A program made the translations under genes and the position numbers. From Avena insularis (Eukaryota; Streptophyta; Magnoliopsida; Poales; Poaceae): DNA of 64,000 nt. Position 1 is the first letter of the stretch, and each line of letters starts with the position of its first letter. The notes beneath the pieces are model-generated. The model ran no database searches. It was not told where the DNA came from and saw only the letters and a list, made by a program, of their open reading frames with translations. The stretch is from NCBI GenBank assembly GCA_023614405.1, contig CM042689.1:333102305-333166304 (forward strand), written 5' to 3'. Below, piece by piece: positions 46,400-58,428 of this stretch.

Positions 46400-46496
46400 A
46401 ATTTCGAGCTTCTAGGGGCGAGGTTAGGGGAATTTTCACCGTCCAGAGCCGAAAATAGGACTGGGGCATCCGTGGGGAGCCAAGTGGAGATTGTAC

Positions 46497-47057
46497 GTTT
46501 GCCATCCACGCAAGTGCAAGGCTACCCGTGAGTAGTGAGAGTACACAAGTGCATAAGATGATTAATGACTTGGAACTGAAGCCCAACAGTACGGAGTACA
46601 TACAAAAACAAGCAACCCAACTGATACGAAATGGAACATAGGAACACAAACAGCTGATTCGTACACAAAAACAAATCGACGTGCATATCCTTTTATGGAA
46701 TGGTAACATTTTATGGAGATGACATTCTCCCAGTTCAAAAAGGGTCAGGGTCCTGCAGATCTCCTTTTCTTTCCAAGTTCACCGTGCATGTCAAAAGTAA
46801 TTACACTATAGGACTCGAGCAACGCCATGACAGTTCTTTTCCCCCAGTATACAGTTACAACCATCATCATATCATAAAAAAAGCGACAGCTGAGATCACT
46901 AGCTATAAACCAATGTATTGCACATCTGTGGCACAACCGCTCTGATGCGAGTTCAAGCTTTTCTCAAAAACAAAATACAGAGCCTACCGCTGAGCTACGC
47001 CAGCATTCAGAACCTCCAACAAACTGGAGCTGATACTCTACCAAATACAACCAGAAT
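46497..47057 (-). other. 3' flank of NUP85 (probable 3' UTR)
   Basis: 560 bp between the NUP85 stop codon and the Harbinger element. No other gene. No canonical AATAAA on the minus strand stands out, so the polyadenylation site is not assigned. Confidence 0.45.
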
Positions 47058-50000
47058 TCAAGGTTCTTCAAGAATGGCGCGGGCAAGGTTTGATGCCAGA
47101 GCCAATCTGACGGAGCTCAGTGCATGGCTTGGTAGCTGATTACTGCAGAAGTCAGGGCGTAGCTTCGCCATCGACAGTTCTTGTAGCTTGTTGAGCAACA
47201 AGGTCGTCTCAGCAACATTCAACAAAGGGCAGGGCTTACAGTTAAGTAGCCTCACCTGCAGAAACGATGGCGACAACAATGGAATCAGAACTCCCAACAT
47301 CCTAAAGGTCAATTCGTATTAAAATACGATTGAGAAATATGATTTAGCTAAGCTACTTTGCTGAATGAAGATCCTAACTACTAATCAAGCCAGCTGACAG
47401 CTTACTGAGTCGTGTAGAAGGGGTAGCCAGAAACGTTGTGGTGTGGAAGGATTTCTCATTAGCTGCAGAAATATTACATGTATATAAGCAAATAAATAAT
47501 GCCAGAGGTCATAAACCTGGAGACAACATAGACCACTGGTGTCCTTTTGACACATCTTCTAGTGGTATTGAACTGCAGGAACTTAGCTGCTGTGTACATT
47601 TTACCTGTATAAGAAACTCCACGGTCTGCCGAGCAGCCTCACCAGTCCTTCCTTCTACTGCCTGTTGAAGGGACCTCTTGAAATCCCGGTACCTTTGCAA
47701 AAGCATATGTTAAGCTAATGTGCGACACTGTTGTGGAGAGAGAAAAAAATGATGAAAAAGAAAAGTTACCTATGAAGGAATTCAAGACCACCCGCACTAC
47801 CAATGTCAGAACCTAGTAACTCGAGCAACCCTTCCCATTGCTGATGATGCAAAATCACTATTAGATACTATCACGAATAATATCATTGCTAAATTATCTG
47901 CATATTATGATCAATTTTACTTGGCTAATACTGAACATAGAACTAATTGTAGGGGAGAAACAATGATAATTTGGCACCTCAAAATTGTCATCTGCGACTG
48001 ACTTCCCAATGCGTTCAAATAACTGTTGAGCAATTCTATCAAGTCGTACTTTATCATGAGCTTGCTGGAACCAGTAAACCCCGGTTCCTTTTCTACCATG
48101 CTTCCAATGATAAATACCTGCAATCTAAAAGAAAAAGAAAATATTACAGCAGTTAAAACATAATTCCAGAGTCATGTTCACATACTTGCATAGAGGCTAA
48201 GCCATGTTTAAAACCCAAGATGGTCATGAACGTTTCTAAAATATTAAAAAGAAAGTTCTGTGTCTATTACAAACCACATTTACCTTCATGATGTTTGTAC
48301 TAACATTCTCCAGTTCATACAAACGACAAAGTTCCAAAGTCTGCTCACAGAAACAAGTTTTAGGTGACCAATAAAAGATACAGAAACACTGCAAGGAAAT
48401 ACCGAGTCGAATAAACATACCTTCAGCACTTGACGGTTGTCTTGTATGGGTTGCTTCAGAAGTAGAATCTCCAAGAGCCCTAGGCCTTGGTTTAGACACG
48501 AGGACAGGTAAGTCGGTGCAATCTGAGTACCAAAGATGCAAGATGGCCATTACCAACAATAAAAAAAATAAAAAAATGGCCTATCATAAATCATTAATAC
48601 ACAACAGCGATTGTGCAGAAGATATTATACAGCAAACTGGACAATTTATCATATCATTTTAGATTGCATAAAAGAGGAACTGAATATCTAAACTTGATAC
48701 AGGAAAATAAATGATACAGCGCACATACACTAGAGTATTCAAACCACATACACCAGAGTATCTAAACCCATGTACCCTAGATTATTTAAGAAAGAAATCC
48801 ATTTTAAACCCTGAACTATGGTTGCCAGGCCCCATTTGAGCCCTGAACTACGAAACCGTCCATATTAAACCCAGAACTTTTTTGAACAGTTTAACTTCAG
48901 CCCGGTTTTAGGTATGGTTTAAAATCTTGATGTTCTCAAAAAATGTGGAAAAATTCATACATGTAGAATACGCTAGAAATTTATGACCTTCCAAATCCCA
49001 TATAAAGTGTCATGTGAAAAATAATAAGATAAATAGACTTTGTTGTCATTTCTCTTTGCAGAAGATAATGTTTCATATTTTGGGTTGAATGTTTGCAGGT
49101 TTCCAATTCGTAGCAATCCCAGTGGTCAGGATAGTTTTCAACTTCTCTAAACTTCAATGCAAAGCCACCCTAAATAACTAGGTAAAGGATTGGAGTAAGG
49201 CTGCCGTTGGGGAGGGTTTGGGTTTTACCCGTGTCCATACCCATCGGAGTTTATACTGCCCATACCCAGAAGCAATGAGTGTTGTCGATAAGATTGTACA
49301 AAGAGGAAGAAGCACAGTACGGTACGAAACAAACAGGCATCACTAGCCGATCGATAAGGCACATCACCCACGCTGTGCCGTCGATTTAAAGCAGCAATTG
49401 ATACGACGGCATGGTGAGAAGCAAAGAAGCTGGGAAGCAGCAGGGGTGTGGCTTCACGGTGGAGTAACTACGTGTTGCGGCGGCACACCGGCTCTGTGAT
49501 AGATCAACGCTCTAAATCGAGCTGCTAACCAGCATCCAGGAGCAGCGCTGCAAATCGGCGCCACACCATCAGCACTGAGCAGCTTCCTCTGGCCTCCGCT
49601 GATATGCAGAAGGGGACTAGGGGAAAAACTCTTGTGTGGAGGCAGAGGGCATTGTGGCGTGCGAAGTTATAAGCAAGAGGATAAGGCATCTTCGTATATA
49701 TATTTATGGGTATGGATAAGTTGAGGGTAATTGGATAAATACCCTCCCCATGCTCAAAACAGAATGAGAAACTTTTATCAACCCATACCCTATCCAAGTG
49801 GCGTGGGTATGGATTTGGATGTGGACAATGGTTATCCAGCAGCAGGTTTAGTTTGGAAGATGATTCCTTATTCCATGGTTCTCAAAAATTCAAAATATCA
49901 ACAACAAAAAATCATGGGTATGGATAATGCTATAAAGAATCAGGGGAAAATAATCAGCCTGATCATCAACATTTGATAACAAAAACGTCTTGCTAGATGG

Positions 50001-53000
50001 GTATTATCTGAAAGCGTCTATTTTAGCCAACTCTGCCCGGTGACTGAATCCGTTCTTCAAAGCCCGCAACAGTGTCCTTCTAGTGAGCTTTGGACCCTTT
50101 CTCGGTTTCGCAATGGTTTGCACCGTCAGGCCTTTTTTGTGTTTACTCTGAAACTAGGATGTGTAGGAATGTAGGCTACTCCCTCCGTTTCAAAATATAA
50201 GATGTTTTAGGTTTGTGAAGAAAATGTATATAGACTTCTTTTAGTGTGTAGATTCACTCTAAACCTGAGTGAACCTACATACTAAAAGAAGTCTAGATAC
50301 ATTTGCTTCATAAAGCTAAAACATCTTATATTTTGAAACGGAGGGAGTATAATTGTTAGGGTCTAAATCAAAACCCTTTGATCAGAGGGCAGGAGTCCTG
50401 GCTAGATTTGACGCCCCTGCTCCTCAGACATGACCAGCAGAAGCGCGAACAGCAAAGCCCCAGCCTCTATGTCTCGTGATCTGGAGCCATCAAATTTATC
50501 TTCAGGGCTCAACACAGATCCCTCGTTAATTTCTAAATGGTAAATATAATGTATCACTAAAAAATGTCACCTGGGATGGGAGAGCTGTATATAAGCGTTC
50601 AAATGCATCATCTTGAGGCACTGAAAAATATCCTTATTGAGCAGATAATAATTTCCTTACATCTGAACTGAGTCACGTTGGTAGCATGGACCTTCCAGAT
50701 CCATTAACACGAAAGATACATATTTTTTTCTTGACATTTTGAACATGACATAAGTAGCCATACTTTTTATGAATTTTTTAGAGGGTTAAGAGCATTTCCA
50801 CATTCATTATTATTTTTATATATCAACACTAATACAAAACTACTTTTCAAAACCAGACAAGGGTCTATTTTCAACGGTTTTAGAAATTTCAGGCTTTATA
50901 GACAGTTTCACAGTTAGGGTTCAAGTCGCACCAACTGCAATATTCCAGGGTTCAAACATGAACCAAATCGCATAACAAAAAATAACCTGGTATAGTTGTA
51001 TAGTAGTGCATTAAGTTTCATAAAACTTACCTGCCAAGTTAAAGAATGAGAACTCAAAACTTGAGCGTAGACTAGCCGGTGCAGTTCCTCTATGCTTAAG
51101 CCACCAAAGTTAGGCCGCTCTTCATGCAACATAATATCTGCATATTCATTATCAGCTGCCAACAGCTCCATGGAGTGTGTTACCATCCTGGAGTTACAGA
51201 TGGCAAATTATATTAGGTCACAGTATTTCAAAGTTGATGGTAGGTAGAAAATATAATAAATAATTGTGCATACCAAGGCCCAAATTTTTTTGTGCATTCC
51301 GCCAAGACTACCTAACCATGAAAAAAAAATGTTACATCACCCATAAAGGGAAGTCAAGGATCATGCGGAGTCTGCAAGGACAATGTTGCATGCGAACCTC
51401 TGGATTTTCTGAAAGGATGCCATTAAGAAGACCTGTTAATCCACCATTGTCAAAAGATGGCTTAAGCTGTATGCATTTCTGTGCTAAGTGATGCATCCCT
51501 TCAAAACCCTGAAACAATGCAGATTTAGAAGAAAATAACATGATGTTTCGATCGATTAAGTATACTTGATGAGATTGTTCGCATGCATATATTAAAATAT
51601 AACTGCTGCGTCATACAAGAGATAAAAGGGTTCAGGAAATTCAGTCAGGGTAAATATTTGGCCATCTTAAGAGCAAAAATTATTGCACAAGGCAATTAAA
51701 AAATGAATGACCGTAACAAAAGAATGATACTGAGGGGTGTTACGACATCCCACAGATTTTCATTACAAAGGACTCAGCATAGTTGTCTAGGTGCAACTGC
51801 TGTGCCCTATCCTATGATCATGAGAGCTCTTAATAACCATTATAGCTCGCTATTGTTTAGAAGAGGTGCCGGCATTCATACAATGAGTCCTGAGGTCATG
51901 TAACAGATCAGAGCACACCTAATATTATAAACAAATGATATTGTGGGCAAGGGATTGCTATAACAGCAAATGTGAATGGAAATTCGCAGAGCAAAAAGCA
52001 TGTGAAACTTGGTAATAGGAAAAGTAGCATCTGCCACATCTTTACACAAGCATTGGGCATCAAGTAATGCATGGAGTATTTAGAAATTTCGCAATAAACC
52101 TTGGTCGAGCAAATGAACCACACAACATTAGTACTAACAAATTAACAATGTGAGAGTGCATGGATATGAGACTAACCACTGTAAATGGCCTTATATACAG
52201 AAAATGAGAAGTGAATAGCTCTAGCCAATGGGAAGTAGCAGCAGTGAGGTCCTTTATGTTCCCCATCATGATGTGAAGCAGATTCTTCAACCCATCACGA
52301 GTTTTTTGGTGACCGCACTGAATCCAAAATGCACTGCACTCCAGTTTACTTACTTGACCTCGCCATTTTTCCCATGCCTGAAAGTAGCCAAGTACAAATA
52401 GCTCAGCAATTTTTTCTGCTAACTTCAACAGGTCCAGTTGGTACCTTTTCAATACATGAATTTGATGCTTTATGAAGGCGGAAAGAATGACTATGGAAGA
52501 TTGGTAACAATCTCGCCAGGCCCAACCAGAATGTTACCCAGTTTAACAGATGAGTAACAATGCGAAGCCATTTGATTAAAAATGGCAGATTTTTACATAT
52601 TTTGATTTGAACCCATGTGCCATCTTACCATGAACAGACAGGGATCACAAACAGATACACTAATTCGGTTTGGTCAAGATTTGCATCTCATGGCACCAAA
52701 AGTAGGCATGAAATTCACCATAAGTGCTACATTAAAAACTGTGCCCTGACCAATCAGCATGGCCGCCAGAAAATGCAATGACTAACAATTAGAGTTGGTC
52801 CGAATAAACTCTCCTTGATATTGAGTCTAAAGCAGCAATCAATTCACCCAAAAGTTCAAGCTGGACATGAAAAGTAGGAAATATACTCATACTTGATACT
52901 TTGACACTCCGCCCTCACATCTAGGACCCCTCAGACCTACGACATGGACTCAAATTGTGTGGAATTTCTTATATTCGGTTCTTGAACTTTAGTTTTCTGA

Positions 53001-56000
53001 ATACATAAACTTTCATGCACAAACCAGTTTGCCAGATGTTTAGCTGTCGATGAGAGGTACCAATGCACTTCATAGTTCAACAGTGGGCAGAAAGCAGGCT
53101 GCAGCCCAAGGATGCAGCGGCAAGCAACAAAGAGAGAGCGAAAAGCAGCAGCGCTCAACCGCTCATTTGGAAACAGTAGATGGAATCAGAAAGTGCAAAA
53201 TTAATTCAGCCGTAGCATAACAGTACAAGCAGCACATGTCATAATGAAGCATGAGAAGGCAGAAGTATAATATTGTGGTATGAAGGCGGTGCCATTAGCA
53301 GTAACAGTCATTATGGTGGTCATGCAAGGCATAGCTTGCACTGCGCAGGTGTAGGGCTAAAGTAGCAATGAGGGTAAAAACAGGCCAACTGAACATTGTC
53401 ATAGTTTTGCAAATATAAGGCAGAAAAGATCTATTCTTCATTCTTCAATGGCTTCTTATCCAAATTTAAGAGGGGCGCAGAAGAAACGGTTCTTGCTTGG
53501 TAAGATACCAACAGTTTGGAAAGCATACCTTGATAAAGTCAGGTCTTGTTTTACAGCACTGGCCTAATTTACCCGTTGGCAAATCCGGTCTCATGCGTGG
53601 CATGGTTGAGACAAGAACTGCAACAGCCTCAACCAACCCATTTTCTGTCTGATGGACCAAAGGAAGAAATCCGTTATTGTTAGGATTAGTTTTTTTTTTT
53701 TCAAGAACTACAGCAGGAGAGGCTCCTACTGCTCTATTGTTAGGATTAGTTGTACATTAAACATACTGGCAGCATATAAAATAATACCATATGGTCAAAG
53801 CTACAAGGAAATATAGGTCCCATATATAAACAACTTGCAAAGTCAAAAATAAATACTATGTTCAAGTTGTAACTACACAAGAAAATGATATTAGAACCAA
53901 AACATATCAGAGTAATTTTTCAGTGTCTTATTTGTGAAACAAAAGTATTAATATGGAGATAATCAGATAAGTCAAATCCCAAAACAGACCAGAGAAATTA
54001 TAAGTCCTTTCATTACAGGTCACTCTTCCCGCTATTAACAAAAGTGTGCATTACATTAGGTCCATTCAACATTGTCACTTATACTATATGTTCCCTTCAC
54101 AATAGGTGTACACAATTAAGATCAATAGGAGGGAAGGGGCACTATCTATAGGCTACAGTTCCTACATTTTAAATAGCTTAAATGTCTAGAAGCATTAAAT
54201 AAATATAACATAAGTACATAACTGCAGCTGTTGTAATAGCTGAACCACATGAACTTCACAGCAAAATAACAAATGGGGCAAACTGAGTATGCACTTGTGG
54301 TTATAGTTCTGCATTTAAAATTTTGGGTAGTCTCACATTCCAATACTTGGGGAAATCATCAATTAGCTAGGCCCTTTTATTTGTGAGATTAACATCACTG
54401 TCAAAGAAATGAAGAATGGCCTCAAAGTACACAACAACCTAGGTACCTCACGGTTGTCCATCTGATCCAATTGGTATGATCCATGAAAATGTAGCATATT
54501 CACCTGCAAGAGAAACAACTTCAGATGGCAAACTACCACCAATAGTATAAATAAACCTATAAAAATGTGCAAGAACATAGATGTACCACAACATCAAGCC
54601 ATCCAACTGAAAGTGCTGCTGATAATCCATTCCAGTAATCAAGATCATTTTCAACGACCTATAAAATGACCTCTTGCAATCAATTTACTCCGACCAACAT
54701 TAAGGCAAATATGATAATACAAAATAACAGAAGTAAATGGATAAAAATAAAGCAGAGCATCAACTCCAAAGCATAGTCAGTTATTAAAGTTTCTATAGAG
54801 AAATAGCTTTACGTGATTGGAAAATACCAGTGTAACCTATATACTACTCCCTCCGACCCAAATTAGTTGACTTAGATTTGTCCAGATTTGATTGTATCTA
54901 GACATGATTTAGTATTACATACATCCGTATCTTGACAAATTTGAGTCAACTAATTTGGGTCGGAGGGAATATTATGAAATATAGAAGCCTCAAACCTGCA
55001 GGTTGATGAGCTTTTTCTGGAAATTGCTGATCTTGTAATAGACCGTGCCATCCGTCTTGGTCAAGAGGCTGTCGTAATCCTAAAGCCAAAAGAGGAAGAT
55101 AAGAGGGACAATCCCAGGAATTCTAACAATGGAAAGGACTTTACAAAGTGAAAAAAGTAAATTGTCGATAGAAAGAGCATTACGGCTAACCAATCAACAA
55201 GCCGCTCAGGGAGCCAGCTGTGCAACTCTTTATCAACATAGAATATCTCCAACAATTCCCAGGCAGCCTTTAAACTAGTAGGCTTCTCTCTAACCTGTAA
55301 AGTGAAATATATTAGTTACTCTTTATTGGGAAACGATAAAAATATATATGAACTTTAATGGTTGGATATCATTCTTGAGCACCAGAGATAATCAAGAAAT
55401 GATGTAATACATAGGGATGGTTAACCTTAAGAACGGCCCTCGGATCTTCAATCATGGGAGCAGGAAGACAATCTGGGTTCCCAAGGAGTTTACTGATAGT
55501 TTTGCTGTATTGGAGCACATATTGCCACCTAATGAAACAAGATGAAGTCAAAAGCACGCTCATCTAGAAAACCACATACCATACACCAAGTTAAAGATTA
55601 TGAATAGATGTGTCTGCCCATTTCCCACATAAGCATAACTTGTGAAATAAACTTAAGCAATTTGGACATCTGAATAGTAAGAAAGTGAAACAGAGCTCAT
55701 TGTTAAAATTGGTAGTCGAATCAATCCCTAATCGAAACCTAATCGCATTTAGCAGAGCACACATAAAAAAGAAAAGGCTCACCATTCTGCGTGCTCTGAG
55801 ACTGGGTGCATGTGCTGCATAGCAGCAGTATCTGCGAGGGCGTTCTTCCTGCTCTGAAGCAGCGCGAAGGCCGGTACTGAACCATACTCTATCCGCCGCA
55901 TCTCTGCATCATCGATCTCCTCCTCGACCCCCGCGCTGCCATTGGCGGCGCCAAGGTTCACTTCCACCACGCTCCCGGCGACCTCCTCCGCGCCACGGCC

Positions 56001-56198
56001 ACCGCCTTCCTCCGGACTCGGCGGTCGGAGGCAGGCGACCTGCAGGAGGTTGCCGCTTGACCAGGAGACGAAGACGCGGAAGATGGGCGGGGACACGCCG
56101 TGGCGGATGGGCCGCACGGGTGGTGCCCGCGCCGCATGGTTTGGCTCCCCTGAGAACGGGATGATGGCGCCGCCGCTGTCAGCCGGCATGCCCGGCAT
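47058..56198 (-). CDS. NUP85: NUP85: nuclear pore Y-complex nucleoporin, 18 coding exons
   Basis: Structural nucleoporin of the Nup107-160 (Y) complex, part of the nuclear pore scaffold. Coding exons in transcript order: 56198-55783, 55528-55426, 55294-55184, 55079-54996, 54658-54587, 54503-54447, 53648-53529, 52377-52177, 51508-51398, 51311-51274, 51187-51031, 48522-48421, 48340-48284, 48124-47978, 47840-47770, 47692-47605, 47462-47406, 47255-47058. Total 2190 bp, 729 residues plus stop, against about 716 in Arabidopsis. The start MPGMPADSGGAIIPFSGEP is like other plant NUP85 proteins. Recognisable segments include WQYVLQYSKTISKLLG, AAWELLEIFYVDKELHSWLP, ENDLDYWNGLSAALSVGWLD, FLYIRPFTV, QIAPTYLSSCLNQGLGLLE and GIYHWKHGRKGTGVYWFQQA. 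The protein is mostly alpha-helical with no membrane segment, as expected for the ACE1-type fold. All introns are GT-AG and phase-consistent. Intron 11 is 2.5 kb because of insertions. Confidence 0.92.
48799..50959. mobile_element. Long-TIR (MULE-like) non-autonomous element in NUP85 intron 11
   Basis: The left end (CATTTTAAACCCTGAACTAT and onward, with AAACCGTCC and GGTTTT further in) and the right end read in reverse (CATGTTTGAACCCTGGAATA, with AAACTGTC and GGTTTT) are imperfect inverted repeats of roughly 110 bp. Flanks GAAAGAAAT (48790-48798) and GAACCAAAT (50960-50968) fit a decayed 9-bp duplication. No gene inside. It contains a GGGTATGG-rich stretch (49195-49830) and a Stowaway MITE. 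Confidence 0.5.
50179..50347. mobile_element. Stowaway MITE in NUP85 intron 11 (169 bp)
   Basis: Inverted repeats CTCCCTCCGTTTCAAAATAT / ATATTTTGAAACGGAGGGAG, TA at 50177-50178 and 50348-50349. The two arms pair over most of their length. Confidence 0.95.
53692..53734 (-). mobile_element. Extremely 5'-truncated LINE tail in NUP85 intron 6
   Basis: A 43-bp insert between perfect 17-bp duplications TATTGTTAGGATTAGTT (53675-53691 and 53735-53751). On minus it reads AGAGCAGTAGGAGCCTCTCC, TGCTGTAGTTCTTG and an A-run. The stem-loop before poly(A) and the long duplication are typical of LINE target-primed insertion. Confidence 0.75.
54847..54969. mobile_element. Stowaway MITE in NUP85 intron 4 (123 bp)
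   Basis: Inverted repeats CTCCCTCCGACCCAAATTAG / CTAATTTGGGTCGGAGGGAA with TA at 54845-54846 and 54970-54971. Close relative of the MITE at 11396-11519. Confidence 0.92.
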
Positions 56199-56740
56199 CC
56201 TCGACGGGGAGGAGCTAGGGTTTTTGGAAGCAAGGGACGGCGGGGAGGATTTGGGGCGGTTGTGGGGGAAAGGTTTTACGAGTTCGAAATCGAAGGATCA
56301 GCTAAGTGAGAACTCACAGGCAGCTCCACTCGGCCTGTTACGCAGGTAGACCCGAAAATGTTCAACAAAAAATGCTAGTACTAATATAACATAAAAAAGA
56401 GACAAAACCTGAAAATAATAACCACTGTTTTATGCTATTTTATAAGTTTTACGGATGTTACCACATCTCGCATAATGACCCGCTCGTAAATTTTTATGCT
56501 AAACTCTAAATCTAGCCCGGCGTACCTATATCCCAGCCACACGTCAATTTTCTAGCGTATCCCGATAAAACATAAAGTTGGACTCCGACAGTTTCGGGAG
56601 GAGACTTTCCTGTCGTCGCCATGTTTCGTACACAGTCACCCCCTCTCGTGAGTCGTGTCGCCACATATTGTTCGTGCGTGAGCCCTCCCAAGCGTCCGCC
56701 ATAAATAACATGCATTTATGATTTTGGATCCTTGTTTATG
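56199..56740 (-). promoter_or_regulatory. 5' flank and promoter side of NUP85
   Basis: The first ~140 bp upstream of the ATG are GC-rich and probably 5' UTR (it includes AACCCTAGC on the minus strand, common in plant leaders). Beyond about 56350 the DNA turns AT-rich. No TATA box at a convincing position. Confidence 0.4.
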
Positions 56741-56750
56741 GACCAATTTA

Positions 56751-56943
56751 TCCCATGATCTAACATAAGAAGATTTTCACAAGATAAACATCCCATGTCC
56801 CACTACTAGGAGTTATGTTCTGCAGAAACGATGACGGCAAGAATGACAACCACTATGCATGATCTAAGTACAACCCTAAGTCATCGTTAGCCATCCCATG
56901 ATCTAACACAAGAAGATTTTCACAAGATAAACATCCCATATCC
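56751..56943. repeat. Direct repeat of about 50 bp, 142 bp apart
   Basis: TCCCATGATCTAACATAAGA and TCCCATGATCTAACACAAGA each lead into AGATTTTCACAAGATAAACA and TCCCAT (56751 and 56893). CACTATGCAT also recurs after each unit, so the original duplication unit was about 142 bp. Confidence 0.7.
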
Positions 56944-57726
56944 CATTAATGTTATCCTAGGTGGTTGTGCATTAAAAGCGATGACTACCACTATGCATCG
57001 TATCTTAGTATCTAAATGAGTTTACATATCATGTATGCATGTCAGCATTGTGTCCAATATGTGGCTAAACTGTCATGTTGTATTTTTTCACATGTACAGG
57101 AATAAATTTATGACTTGAAGGTTCGATATTAGTGTTATAGGAAGTACTTATATATTGTCATGGGAAATATATCAAAATGTATTTCATGGTGCATGAATCA
57201 ACTTGAGAGCACATATTAGTTTGGCTCGAATTTTCCCATATTTGTAATCTTCAATACATGTCGGCAAAGTAATCAATTGGTCAATAAAGATTTGTATCAT
57301 TTAATTCTTATTTTTAATATTTTTGTAATAATTGTTCATAATCGGTTTGAATTGTTATTGATGCATAATACTTTTTTTGGGAATTCTAGTTTCAACATAT
57401 TTTAATTTTGCTCAAAATTAAAATAAAATAACAGTGGCATGTCCGGTTTTATAGTTGTGATCTAAACAAGCATTCGTCTATTCGAAAGAAGTATCAACAA
57501 CTTATACTTATTAAACAAAAGTTTTTTATTTACCCAACTTTTCAGATGCATGAAATGCCACTATGCTTCAACCTAAAACTTTTTATCATGCTCTAATAAA
57601 CTACAAGTCTTTACAATGTGGCGACCTAACACGTGGGTTGGGAACATGATGGGATTCCTTTCATGGATACCCGGTTGGTATGTGGTGTTTACATGCCATT
57701 ATGACATTGATTTTTTCCCATGTGAC
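56944..57726. other. AT-rich intergenic stretch, nothing recognised
   Basis: No gene, repeat termini or structured element supported. Confidence 0.5.
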
Positions 57727-58428
57727 TGATGTCTACGTACTTCTATTCTTGTAGACAGTTGTTGGGCCTCCAAGTGCAGAGGTTTGTAGAACAGCAGCAA
57801 GTTTCCCTTAAGTGGATTACCCAAGGTTTATCGAACTCAGGAATGAAGTGGTCAAAGGTATTCCCTCTCAAGCAATCCTGCAATCAAGATACAAGAAGTC
57901 TCTTGTGTTCCCAACACACCCAATATAGGTGCACTAGTTCAGCGAAAAGATAGTGAAATATAAGTGGTAACAATGCCAGAAAAGAGCTTGACGGTGAGGT
58001 AAGACTAAAGCAAGCAAACATGCAACAGATCTAGTAGTAAACGGTGTTTCAATGCTTAGAAACAAGGCCTAGGGATCATACTTTCACTAGTGAACACTCT
58101 CTCATATAAATATCCTCTCTTCATGATACTACTCTTAACTACTCTCCGGTTGAACACTCTAATTCAAGGTAGGGCTATAACAACACACCTCAAAGTTCGC
58201 CTTTCCCAATCTAGATAACCTCACACTGTTATCTTGAGCGCTAGATGGTTCCAACAAACACCACAATTTTATAGAGACATCTAACTTCAAATATAACTCA
58301 TAACAAATATTCAATCTAGCCAAAATGCCACACACGGTATGCACGCTGTCACTTTCACACACGTGAGGAAAAGCATAGATCTATTGAAGGACAAAAAGTA
58401 TTTATGTAGACTCAAACCTAAGTGCCAC
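57727..58428. mobile_element. LTR fragment of another Triticeae retrotransposon
   Basis: Begins TGATGTCTACGTAC and contains TTGGGCCTCCAAGTGCAGAG and TAGGTGCACTAGTTC, phrases of a very common Triticeae Gypsy-type LTR. It breaks off at 58428, where copy C inserted; the rest would lie beyond the window. Family not named with certainty. Confidence 0.65.

Larger units (their letters stand above)
18757..46496 (-). mobile_element. PIF/Harbinger DNA transposon, split by later insertions
   Basis: Left end GAGCATCTCCACTCG (18757) and right end CAAGTGGAGATTGTAC (to ~46496) are imperfect inverted repeats. They resemble the GAGCATCTCCAAC type of grass PIF/Harbinger elements. Without the Copia nest (20148-45073) and the hAT insertion (45141-45645) about 2.3 kb remains, a normal size. 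It carries a degenerate transposase on minus and no visible second (Myb-like) ORF. The 3-bp target duplication could not be confirmed because the right terminus is degraded, so the right limit is approximate. Confidence 0.7.
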
